A stretch of DNA of 49,313 nt from Amphimedon queenslandica (taxonomy: Eukaryota; Porifera; Demospongiae; Haplosclerida; Niphatidae): assembly GCF_000090795.2 (NCBI RefSeq), contig NW_003546337.1, positions 1 to 49,313 on the forward strand. The letters are read 5' to 3'. The translations under genes and the position numbers were made by a program. The notes below the pieces were generated by a model. That model saw nothing but the letters and a program-made list of their open reading frames with translations, had not been told where the DNA came from and did no database searches. Below, one piece after another: positions 11,120 to 26,065 of this stretch; the stretch's first letter is position 1; every line of letters begins with the position of its first letter.

Positions 11120-12295
11120 GTTATTAGGTAGCTCATATCAAAGCTGTTATAAAACTAGCTCGTGAATTGAAAATGGATACGACCCTAATGAATAAATTAC
11201 TGATTCAAGCACTAGGTATTCCTTGTACTGTTACTGTATTGTACTGTACTGTACTGTATTGTACTGTACTGTACTGTACTGTACTGTATTGTACTGTATT
11301 GTATTATACTGTACTGTATTGTACTGTATTGTATTGTATTGTACTGTATTGTACTGTATTGTACTGTACTGTACTGTATTGTATTGTACTGTACTGTTAC
11401 TGTACTGTATTGTATTGTATTGTACTGTTACTGTACTGTATTGTACTGTATTGTACTGTACTGTACTGTACTGTACTGTACTGTACTGTATTGTACTGTT
11501 ACTGTACTGTACTGTACTGTACTGTACTGTACTGTACTGTTACTGTACTGTACTGTACTGTACTGTACTGTACTGTACTGTACTGTATTGTATTGTACCG
11601 TTACTGTACTGTACTGTACTGTACTGTACTGTACTGTACTGTACTGTTACTGTACTGTACTGTACTGTACTGTACTGTACTGTACTGTACTGTATTGTAT
11701 TGTACCGTTACTGTACTGTACTGTACTGTACTGTACTGTATTGTACTGTACTGTACTGTACTGTACTGTACTGTACTGTACTGTACTGTACTGTACTGTA
11801 CTGTACTGTACTGTACTGTACTGTACTGTACTGTACTGTACTGTACTGTACTGTACTGTACTGTACTGTACTGTTACTGTACTGTACTGTTACTGTACTG
11901 TTACTGTACTGTACTGTACTGTACTGTACTGTACTGTACTGTACTGTACTGTTACTGTACTGTATTGTACTGTACTGTACTGTACTGTACTGTACTGTAC
12001 TGTACTGTACTGTATTGTATTGTACCGTTACTGTACTGTACTGTATTGTACTGTTACTCTATTGTACTGTTACTGTATGGTATGTGTAAATTATGTAATG
12101 GAATGAATAATGTGGTTTCCGTGTGTATCTGTAGCTTCAAAGAGAGACATTCTTGGTATCCTCCAAGTGAATGAAGAACTTGAATCTGCAGGAATAAAAC
12201 CACACGTTTCATTTTATAAGTTAAAGGATGAACTAATACGACAATATGAAAGGGAGAAGAAACTGGAAGAAGTACTTCAGTCTTCAAAATATTAG
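5961..12295 (+). CDS. LRPPRC-like mitochondrial pentatricopeptide-repeat protein (23 exons)
   Basis: Small exons separated by mostly short introns: 5961-6084, 6138-6263, 6304-6401, 6447-6533, 6575-6746, 7452-7594, 7640-7863, 7947-8100, 8318-8375, 8431-8491, 8538-8658, 9168-9394, 9453-9527, 9585-9650, 9694-9750, ~9794-9859, 9913-10049, 10098-10183, 10229-10382, 10441-10667, 10710-10818, 11128-11215, 12135-12295. The N-terminus MFSLGNLRRPLLPVNLIFSR is arginine-rich, lacks acidic residues and looks like a mitochondrial presequence. PPR-type helix pairs are readable, for example INNGLEINKDIYAALMMCNA followed by MKQNGLSPTQTAYSALLSG, and LKPTVRTYYQLMEGYCYHGD. LRPPRC binds and stabilises mitochondrial mRNAs; the assignment rests on size, repeat type and presequence, so another large animal PPR protein is possible. 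Exon 16 borders are uncertain. Introns carry repeats, including a ~860-bp pentamer satellite. Confidence 0.75.
7102..7281. mobile_element. ~180-bp nested inverted-repeat (foldback) element in a PPR-gene intron
   Basis: Outer arms GGTCGGTTCTTAGTATGACG (left) and the complement of CATGTTGAGAACCCGCC (right) pair imperfectly. Inner arms TGTATAAACCAATGGGA (7160-7176) and TCCCATTGGTTTATACA (7226-7242) pair perfectly over 17 bp. The very centre, CAGAATAGAAA...TTTTCTAATCTG, is again self-complementary. It lies within the intron 6747-7451 and encodes nothing, so it is a MITE-like element. Confidence 0.65.
8700..9045. repeat. Intronic copies of the ~180-bp repeat family
   Basis: In the intron 8659-9167 of the PPR gene. 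Contains TATAGTGCAGGG, the core GTAGAAAGTTTGAGCTGATTC, and AAAGTTGCCCCAAAATCAGG, which is the reverse complement of the units at the window start. About two degraded units. Confidence 0.65.
10819..11127. repeat. Intron bounded by TTA/TTG trinucleotide tracts
   Basis: The 309-bp intron of the PPR gene starts and ends with (TTA/TTG)n tracts (10822-10864 and 11083-11127). Between them is a strongly purine-rich A/G strand segment (about 10960-11040). Confidence 0.7.
11226..12085. repeat. ~860-bp (TACTG)n pentanucleotide satellite in the last intron of the PPR gene
   Basis: Nearly uninterrupted 5-bp units (TACTG, with TATTG variants and one-base-longer TGTTAC interruptions) fill the intron 11216-12134. 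Because 5 and 3 are coprime, every frame reads the same five-residue cycle (L-Y-C-T-V), and since no phase of the pentamer makes a stop, three frames stay open for 255-335 codons. They are not genes: flanking splice sites (CTAG/gtattc and ctgtag/CTTC) join the coding exons in phase across the satellite. Confidence 0.9.
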
Positions 12296-12761
12296 GAATA
12301 AACATCGTCAGTGATACAGTCCATGAACTGTCTCTAGTGTTAGTATAATTGTTAATATATTTAAATTATAAGAATACCGTGCAACCATTTTAATGTAGTG
12401 ATCTGTGTTGGTAAGTTTTAGACTAAATTCTCTTACTCTGGCAATTATTGACAAAAATGTTATCTAACTGTACCTATACTTTATACAGTACACCATCTTT
12501 TGTAGCCATTGGATAATGGACTATCCTGTCCTTAATTAGGGGCTTTTTATAAAAATTAAAAATAATTTACTAAATAAAACAAAATTCAATTGAATAAAAC
12601 ATACAAAATAAAAAGTGAAAGCACACAGGTTACTAATAATACTATCCAACAAGAGAACAACAATGATAATAACAACAACATAAAAGTATTGTTTATTATG
12701 TATGAAAGGACAATTAATATCAATAATATTAATAAATTTATTAATAATCCGTCCAATCGAA
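12296..12761. other. Convergent intergenic region between the PPR gene and AKT-a
   Basis: 466 bp of AT-rich sequence between two convergent stop codons. It should contain both 3' UTRs and polyadenylation signals (AATAAA at 12298 just after the PPR stop; AATAAA-like A-rich stretches on the minus strand). No structured element seen. Confidence 0.5.
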
Positions 12762-15662
<2,901 letters not shown>

Positions 15663-15954
15663 TACCCTCTCCTCTCTCTAGCTCTCGGTTCACTTCAAGG
15701 ACAGCAAAACACTTCCAATCTCTCACTGACTATCTCACTGCCACTGGAGCGGAGGATGCCGGAGGAAGTTTGTGCATCCACAAAAGTGATACACTTTCTG
15801 AGCATGCGCAGAATAAATGGGAGTGGCCGTTTAAATCAAAGTGTTCAAAAATACCCAAACAATTCAAACTTTGAAAAATGAATTGTGCATGAACACACTA
15901 AAATTAAACATTGTAAAACATTAAAAAGGCAAGAAATGAGACAGCAAAGATTAT

Positions 15955-18617
<2,663 letters not shown>

Positions 18618-18782
18618 TAGTAGCTATGCTCCTTCAGTCGAGACTGGATTCTGCGAGTTCTGCTCTTTTTTATAGGCAGGAAATAAGGATCGGTGGGTGT
18701 GGCACCAACTGGGAGGAGTCTCCAGGCCGGATCGATATCGCTAGTAGAGTAAATTTATTTTACTCTAATAATCTATGGGTAA
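18618..18782. promoter_or_regulatory. Divergent promoter region AKT-b / RING-kinase
   Basis: Only 165 bp separate the two start codons, so both promoters must lie here or overlap the first exons. Contains GATCGATATCGCTAG and a TTTATTTTACTCT stretch; no obvious TATA box placed for either gene. Confidence 0.5.
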
Positions 18783-21700
18783 ATGGAGAGAGGACTGTCA
18801 GCCTCCGAGTGTCCTGTTTGTTATAACTCCTTGGGAGTAAAGAGAGTACCTTATTCTCTGTCTTGTGGGCATACGCTGTGTGGTCTGTGTATCAAGGAAC
18901 TGGGTAGAGGGGTTGAGTCCTTCCCGTGTCCTCTATGCAGGGAGCTCTCTCGAGTGGAGAGTGTAAAGGTATCTATCGTTCATTAACGTACACTATTGAT
19001 CCTTAATCTAGAGGAATGTCACTTTATTGCAACTAATATCACAACTGTCTCATGGTATTGGCCCTGTCTCTCAGTCTCTCTCAACTCCTTTTGATTCCAT
19101 TGAGTTGGGACGTCTTCTTGATCGGGGAGCCAGTGGGGAGGTATATAGAGGTACCTGGCAGGGAAATGATGTAGCTATAAAGGTAAGTGAACCTTCTTGC
19201 AATCAAACTGGACCTGGTCTTGTATTGCAGGTGTTCTCATCAGGCCAGTTATCATCTGAGGCTCATGATTCCTTCAAGCGAGAGGTGTGTATCATGAATA
19301 CTCTGAGACACCCAAATGTTGTATTGCTACTGGCAGCCTCCCCCTCTCCTCCTAAACTAGCGATTGTCATGGAGTATGTGGGGGGCGGGTCACTCTACTC
19401 CCACCTCCATATTGACAAGACGATATTCTCAGTTGACGTCATTGCTCAATTATTAGCCGACATTACAAGAGGCCTACAGTACCTTCATTCCATCAATATA
19501 CTACACCGAGACCTCAAGAGTAAGAACGTCCTCCTCACTAACCCTCCTCCATTGTGTAAAGCTAAACTCTGTGACTTTGGACTAGCTAGAATGAGACTGG
19601 AGAGTGCAACCATGACAGGTAGGCTGTTATAAGTGGGTGGAATTGATTGCATTCTTTACATATCCTACAATTCAAACTACATGTACTTATAAGGAATGAT
19701 ATGATTGACTACAAACCACACCCACTCTTTAATAAACCACGCCCATTAATCAATAGGTAATGTGGGTACTGTACATTGGACGGCTCCTGAAGTACTCAAT
19801 TGTGGTCGGTATCATTTCTCAGCTGATGTGTACAGTTTTGGGATGGTGTTGTATGAAATGGTGACTCGCTCCATTCCATTCTCTCACCTCCCGCCTCCAG
19901 CTGTCATTGTGGCGGTACTCATCAGAAGAGAAAGACCTTCTCTTAGCAGCGACTGCCATCAAACGTTCAGGACTCTCTTTGAAAAGTATGTACATGTACA
20001 CGTATTTTAAACATGTCCATTTCTGTGAGTGCAGGTGCACCTCCTGGGACCCAGTGGACAGACCTTCTCTCTTGTCAATATTACGTGACCTGATGCTCCT
20101 CCTTCCCTCCCTCTCTCTCCCTGGGACCTCGGGACCAGAAGATGAGACAGTGTTTGATCATACGGACAGTTTAGGACACGTGATGATTGACTTTGATGAA
20201 AATGATGAACAAGATGAAGAATTAATGAAGTTCTTACAAGTAAAGGAACCTGTTTACTTTATAATCAATTCTAACATTGTACAGGAGCAAATGGAGTCGT
20301 CAGTTGATGGTGATTCTACATTAGAAGTATCCTCAAATAATGTTGAAAATGTATTTGAAGATATGCGGTAAACCTTGTCTTTATTAATTATTATTATTAT
20401 TAATTATTAGAGGGGTCTTGTCACAGCACGAGTTAAAAGAGTATCATTCTTATACTGAGGAAGAACTAGTGTCATCCGTTTCATCTGTTTCATCTTACAG
20501 GGTACCTCACTTAGTCCCGGCTAATAGTCTAAGAGGAAGTGCCGAGGAGGTGGCGAGAGTTCCCAGCCCACCTGAGGCCCAAGAAGGTTCTTTAAGAGAT
20601 GACATTTATGACACGGAGTCTAGTGATCGCCAGTTGGCTGAGAGGATACAGAGGGAGGAAAGAAAGTCTATACTAGCTCAAGACTACAGGCTAGCGTCAG
20701 AGCTACAGTCAAGAGAAAGGTTCTCTTCGAATTATCAAAGACCTCCTCCTCCTCCTCCCACTCCTCCTTATCTTCCTTTGAAGACACTCCCCACCAAAGA
20801 CAGGAAGAGATTCGTACTGTCAGAGGTGAGGAGGAAAGGACACAAAGCAGACTTGAAGCATGTGCAACCAGTGGAGAAGAGAGCATTCAAAGTTGGTAAG
20901 TAACATCATTATTATTATTATTATTGTGTATTGTATTGTATTTATTTTGTTTGCTTGCCGTTAGGTAGAGTGATTGAAAGTGAAAGTCCTAATGTTGATG
21001 AAGGGCCTAAGACTGTTTGGACTTTACAAAAAGAAATTGCTTCATTTTCAACATCATGGCTGAACAAAATAAAGTTTAGGGAACCAAAACCAACAGTTCC
21101 TGTGGGAAGTATGTCTACTCATAAACTAATTTCTAATTAAAATGTATCAATTTTGAAGTTGCTTCAAAATCAGACCAAAGTCTCTGTACAAGGACTTTGG
21201 CCAAATTTCACCAAAAATGGAAAGGAAGGAATTGTTCCTTTTTATAATTTTTTCTGATGCATATACATGTTCTTATGTTGCATAGAAAGTTTGAGCTTAT
21301 TCAGATCAAAATTAATCTTGATTTTTTACAAATTTTAAAAGTTGTACTATAGTACAGTGATGTTGGCCAAATTTTAGGAAAAATGAAATATAGCGATTTC
21401 TCCATTTTTATAATGTTTTGTGATACATATGCACATCAATATGTATTTTAAAGTTATTATTAATATTATTATTAATTATTAATATTATTATTAATATTGT
21501 AGGAGTGGTTACTAATGTTCGTAAGATGGTCAATAGAATTAATTCTAAAGTTTTTGATGAAATTGAATCATTTTCTACTGATGCACTGACTCATGTTGTG
21601 CCTAAAGTTAAGACAATCTTACCAACTAAAGAAGGTAATAAATTGATATCAATATTAATTATTATTAATTAATTAATTAATTATTAGACATACAAGCTGA

Positions 21701-22235
21701 GAAGTTATCGTCTCCTGTGGCCCCACCCCCTCCAGCTCCGCCTCCTCCTGATAATATTCCAATGAAGTCTAAAGCTCCGAAACAGGTCATTAAAACACGA
21801 GTGATTGGTCCAGCTGCTAGTAATAAAACTAAAATGAAATCTCCAACAAAGAAATCGATCGTACCACCAATGCCAAGCCAAGAGACAACTTCCATAAAAG
21901 GAAGTACGAAATACAGTAAAGGTCCCCATATGAAGTTACCAGCTGTCAAACAGTACTACCACAGTGAAGGGTCTGCAGCTGCCAAGTCAATAGTACAGGC
22001 AGTTACTAAGGGGAGGAATGATGAAGATGATGACAGTGATGAGGACACTCTTTTCTTTGATGCCTCCAAGAGTTGGAATCAGTTTAGTAAAAGTAAAGTA
22101 GCCACAGGAAGAGGAGGAGATCCATTGTTTGATACTGGAGACAGGATAGAGGGAAAGACAGAGGGTGTTAGTAAAATAGAATTAGAGAGAACCAAAAATA
22201 GAAAGAAAAGAGTATTTTTTAAAAAGAATAAGTGA
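18783..22235 (+). CDS. RING finger - TKL protein kinase fusion with proline-rich, ubiquitin-motif-like tail (10 exons)
   Basis: Exons 18783-18968, 19012-19182, 19231-19618, 19757-19985, 20035-20239, 20285-20367, 20411-20895, 20965-21108, 21503-21634, 21688-22235; 2571 bp, 856 aa. A C3HC4 RING spans about residues 10-53 (CPVC, CGHTLCGLC, CPLC), predicting E3 ubiquitin-ligase activity. A kinase domain follows at about 92-350: GASGEVYRG loop, VAIK (K119), HRDLKSKNVLL (D213), DFGLAR (D234), WTAPE, and CTSWDPVDRPS, typical of the TKL/RAF-MLK group. All catalytic residues are present. Then comes a long disordered tail: an acidic stretch, a charged helix at about 480-512 with DYRLASELQ, PPPPPPTPP, a second PPPPAPPPP segment, and a lysine-rich C-terminus (KKRVFFKKNK). 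I know no metazoan family with this order; plant KEG has RING-kinase but adds ankyrin/HERC2 repeats. Divergent from AKT-b. Confidence 0.88.
21140..21440. repeat. Intronic copies of the ~180-bp repeat family
   Basis: The intron 21109-21502 of the RING-kinase gene holds about one and a half reverse-orientation units: GTTGCTTCAAAATCAGACCAAAGTC, CATAGAAAGTTTGAGC, and a junction-like TTGTACTATAGTACAGTG. Confidence 0.7.
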
Positions 22236-22283
22236 TTTTATTTTAATAGCAGTAGAATGTCAACTATTATTGTTATTACAACA

Positions 22284-22324
<41 letters not shown>

Positions 22325-22335
22325 CATTATTATTA

Positions 22336-25300
22336 TTATTTATCATTTTTAAACATTTCTTTCTCCCTCAGAGTAGCTACTAGTATTTCAATGTCCTTTC
22401 CTGTAGTTTCTGCTCCTACTTCAAATTCTCTTTCTTCAATGACAGTAGAGCTACCAGTCTTTATCTTTGTACACTCATCAATGTATGCTAGGGACTATAT
22501 GAAGAGATTATTGTATATACAGTGTATCCTCTTTATTAAGGACACCATTGGGCCCACACTACCTGTCCTTAATACATGTACAGTGTAGCCTCTTTATTAA
22601 GGACACCATTGGGCCCACACTACCTGTCCTTAATACATGTACAGTGTATCCTCTTTATTAAGGACACCATTGGGCCCACACTACCAGTCCTTAATACATG
22701 TACAGTGTAGCCTCTTTATTAAGGACACCATTGGGCCCACACTACCTGTCCTTAATACATGTACAGTGTAGCCTCTTTATTAAGGACACTATTGGGCCCA
22801 CACTACCTGTAGAAGTGTCCTCATTTCGTACCAATTGTGACATTACAAAGTGTCCTCATTATAGAAGTGCTCCATTATAAAGGAGTCCCTATTATAAAGG
22901 CTACACTGTATATACCTGTGGATATTCCTTCATGATTACATGGAGGAGTGATAGTGTGAAACAAGCTTTATATGCAAAAGAAGGCGACTGAATCTCTTGG
23001 AGTGACAGTACAGTCTGTAGCTGTTGTCTGGCTTCAACTCTCTCAGCCACATCTGAAAGAAAAAAGGAAAATGTTATACCGGCCACCTTTTAAGTACATG
23101 TACCTGTAGGTGAGAATTGTCACTCACTTTAGAAATATTATTTCGACCAAAAACCACAATTTTTGTTACATTTTCTGATGCATATTGATGTCCTTATGCT
23201 ATGTAGAAAGTTTGAGCAGATTCTGAGCTCAAATTTTCGAGTTACAGCAATTTAAAAAACAAGCCAATTTCTGAAAATTTCCACCCATGGTTTTTTCCAA
23301 AAAATGGCTCCGAAATCACCCCAAATTTTTATTACATTTTCTGATACATATTGATGTCCTAATGCTATGTATAAAGTTTGAGCTGATTCCGAGCTCAAAT
23401 TTTTGAGTTACGGCCATTTAAAAAAACGAACCAATTTTGGAAAATTTCCCTGTACTATAGCCAATGGTTTTTTCCAAAAAATGGCTCCAAAATTACCCCA
23501 AATTTTTATTACATTTTCTAATACATATTGATGTCCTTATGCTGTCTAGAAAGTTTGAGCCGATTCCGAGCTCAAATTTTCAAGTTATGGTCATTTAAAA
23601 AACGAGCCAATTTCTGAAAATTTCCCTGTACTATAGCCCATAGTTTGTTCCAAAAAATGGCTCAGAAATCACCCCAAATTTTTATTACATTTTCTGATAC
23701 ATATTGATGTACTTATGCTGTCTAGAAAGTTTGAGCCGATTCCGAGCTCAAATTTTCAAGTTATGGCCATTTAAAAAAACGAGCCAATTTCTGAAAATTT
23801 CCCTATACTATAGCCCATGGTTTTTCCAAAAAATGGCTCCAAAATCACCTCAAATTTTTATTACATTTTCTGATACATATTGTTGTACTTATGCTGTCTA
23901 GAAAGTTTGAGCCGATTCTGAACTCAAATTTTCAAGTTATGGCCATTAAAAAAACGAGCCAATTTCTGAAAATTTCCCTGTACTATAGCCCATGGTTTTT
24001 TCCAAAAAATGGCTCAGAAATCACCCCAAATTTTTATTACATTTTCTGATACATATTGATGTACTTATGCTATGTAGAAAGTTTGAGCCGATTCCGAGCT
24101 CAAATTTTCAAGTTATGGCCATTTAAAAAAACGAGCCAATTTCTGAAAATTTCCCTGTACTATAGCCCATGGTTTTTTCCAAAAAATGGCTCCGAAATCA
24201 CCCCAAATTTTTATTACATTTTCTGATACATATTGATGTACTTATGCTATGTAGAAAGTTTGAGCCGATTCCGAGCTCAAATTTTCAAGTTATGGCCATT
24301 TAAAAAAACGAGCCAATTTCTGAAAATTTCCCTGTACTATAGCCCATGGTTTTTTTCAAAAAATGGCTCCAAAATCACCCCAAATTTTTATTACATTTTC
24401 TGATACATATTGATGTACTTATGCTGTGTAGAAAGTTTGAGCTGATTCTGACTTCAATTATTCAAGTTACGATGTACATGTATCTTCTATTGGGTGTGGT
24501 TCAGTACATGTATCTTCTATTGGGTGTGGTTCAGTACATGTATCTTCTATTGGGTTTGGTTCTTACTCATCGTATCAATGCTGTCCAGTGGATCTTTTGT
24601 TCCTGGCAGTGCAAAAGTTGATGGAGGAGTCTGCAAAGCTTTAATCATTTCTTGTATAATACCATCTAAATGTATCAGCCATATTTTAATGACCTATACA
24701 ACAGTATAAAGGTAAAACATTCATGTACATGTACTTATCCACCTCATTAAAGAAGGATTGAGCTACCACTGGCTTGTCTTCCTTTAAGAATATATTCCCC
24801 AGCTGGAACAAACCGCCTACAGTTTTTATTGACTGAGTACCATAAGCTATACTTGACTGATATATCTATCAAGAGGATGCATTACTTCATTAATAATTAT
24901 ACACAAATTACATCTTCAGCAAAGTGCTTCTTGGCCATTAGGTACTCTTCTCTAGCTGCTGCCAGGAGTCCTAAGTTACGATGAAGCTGTGAGTGGAGAG
25001 AGGCTGAGGTCTGACTGTTCTGTAGTACGGTCCAGTGTGCCTGACTCAAGAACTTCTCTGCATTACGTAACTGATCTTGTCCTACAAACAAGATCAGCTA
25101 TTGATCAAGTGTGAATAAGGCACTGTCACATAATGATTGTGCATGTGCTAATGGGAGCAGCATCACTGTACAGTAACTAATGACATTTGACTTGAGGTAA
25201 GAGTCTATGTCAAGATGTTAGGTGACAATAACTCAATGGTGCTACCTAGAGATGATTGTGCCAGCAGTAGCAGGGCAGGAGTTAGTTCCAAGTGAGCTGG

Positions 25301-25429
25301 TCCATGAGTGTCTGTCAGTAACTTCAGTGCAAGTAAAGATGGAGGGAAGGCCAAGGTATAGTCTTCATTGTGGAGGTGTTTCCTTGCTTCTGTCAGTGCC
25401 ATTTCTGTTATGCGGTCCTAGTAAAAATG

Positions 25430-25462
<33 letters not shown>

Positions 25463-25866
25463 GTTGTTGTTGTTCTTATTATTATTATTGTTGTTATTAT
25501 TATTGTTGTTGTTCTTACTCTTGTTTGTTGTTGGTGTTTTTTTCTTTGTTTTCTCTCGGTGTCAGAGTTGGCATGAGTCTCTGGTGGTTTAAGTGAAGCT
25601 ATTAAACTGCAAACTTGAGAATGAATGCTCCTCCAGTCAGCCAACTGGTCATCTACACTGCTACACGGGATATGAAATTAATGACAACTACATATATATA
25701 CTCCATGAATTGATGTTGTATCTAACCAGTAGTAGGTTGATCTACAGCTAGGGCACTGTATCCTGGCTGGTTTTTGACAGAGGTGACAAGAGAGTTTGAT
25801 TCCTTTTGGATTAGCCAAAGGATTTACCTCAAAACCATCCTCCATCTCTTCACTAGCACCAGCCAT
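22336..25866 (-). CDS. ZMYND12: ZMYND12 orthologue: MYND zinc finger plus TPR-like protein (8 exons)
   Basis: Exons: 25727-25866, 25519-25660, 25246-25417, 24912-25081, 24743-24865, 24567-24693, 22916-23052, 22336-22494; 1170 bp, 389 aa, close to the human length. The MYND finger near residues 28-63 reads CHLC, CPSC, STYYC, ADWRSIH, SQVC; the cysteine usual in YYCSxxCQ is replaced (SVDDQ), as in vertebrate ZMYND12, so one site is non-canonical. The rest is helical TPR-like sequence with landmarks LELTPALLLLAQSSLG, AEKFLSQAHWTVL and LHRNLGLLAAA that align with the vertebrate protein. ZMYND12 is an axonemal/sperm-flagellar protein, so expression in ciliated cells is expected. Exons 6-8 are separated by large introns that hold repeat arrays. 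Divergent from an ELOVL gene. Confidence 0.9.
22517..22910. mobile_element. MITE-like element containing a 59-bp minisatellite made from its own end
   Basis: Left end TACAGTGTATCCTCTTTATT and right end (reverse complement) TACAGTGTAGCCTTTATAAT form inverted termini flanked by TATA on both sides, as for TA-inserting Tc1/mariner/pogo-type MITEs. Inside, a ~59-bp unit (CTCTTTATTAAGGACACC, ATTGGGCCCACACTACC, TGTCCTTAATACATGTACAG) is repeated five times. It lies in the ZMYND12 intron 22495-22915, and its right end is 5 bp from the exon-7 splice donor. Confidence 0.7.
23130..24470. repeat. Array of about seven ~176-bp tandem repeats in a ZMYND12 intron
   Basis: Units contain TTTTTATTACATTTTCTGAT, GTAGAAAGTTTGAGCCGATT, AGTTATGGCCATTTAAAAAA, and ATTTCCCTGTACTATAGCCC. 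The core and the CCCTGTACTATAG junction match the repeat family at the window start (reverse orientation), but the flanks GGTTTTTTCCAAAAAATGGC are specific to this array, so it is a distinct subfamily. Copies are more alike to each other than to the other loci, suggesting local amplification. Confidence 0.85.
24470..24560. repeat. Three copies of a 30-bp minisatellite
   Basis: Unit GTACATGTATCTTCTATTGG followed by GTGTGGTTCA, three times in tandem, adjacent to the ZMYND12 exon beginning at 24567. Confidence 0.85.
25433..25515. repeat. TTA/TTG/TTC trinucleotide tract in a ZMYND12 intron
   Basis: Simple-sequence tract filling most of the intron 25418-25518. The long open frames across it (poly-I/V/Y) are artefacts. 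Confidence 0.85.
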
Positions 25867-26065
25867 TATTGTATAATTGTACTGTATCCTAGCAACCAAT
25901 TTAATTTAGTACCACCCTATGACGTCATAGCCACACCCGTATTGTTGCTATAATTATTGGAGGAGTGGCTGCCCACAAGTAAATACTGCAGTTATTGCAG
26001 TACAGGGTGAGTTTGGTGTCGTTTGGTCTCGCATTTGGTGCCGGAGGAGACTCTAGCTGGTGACT
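25867..26065. promoter_or_regulatory. Divergent promoter ZMYND12 / ELOVL with CRE and X-box-like sites
   Basis: Contains a perfect CRE palindrome TGACGTCA at 25920-25927 inside CTATGACGTCATAG. An RFX X-box-like 13-mer GTATCCTAGCAAC lies at 25884-25896, 17 bp upstream of the ZMYND12 start codon (right half AGCAAC fits RGYAAC; left half has one mismatch to GTNRCC). RFX control would suit a ciliary gene, but binding is inferred. Confidence 0.45.

Noticed and set aside
11167..12174. Three long overlapping open frames (255-335 codons) of repeating L-Y-C-T-V
   Set aside because: They are the automatic reading of a 5-bp satellite with no stop phase; the flanking exons splice in phase across it.
22320..22900. 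CRISPR-like regularly spaced repeats
   Set aside because: The 59-bp unit is contiguous with no unique spacers, in a eukaryotic intron and within a TIR-bounded element.
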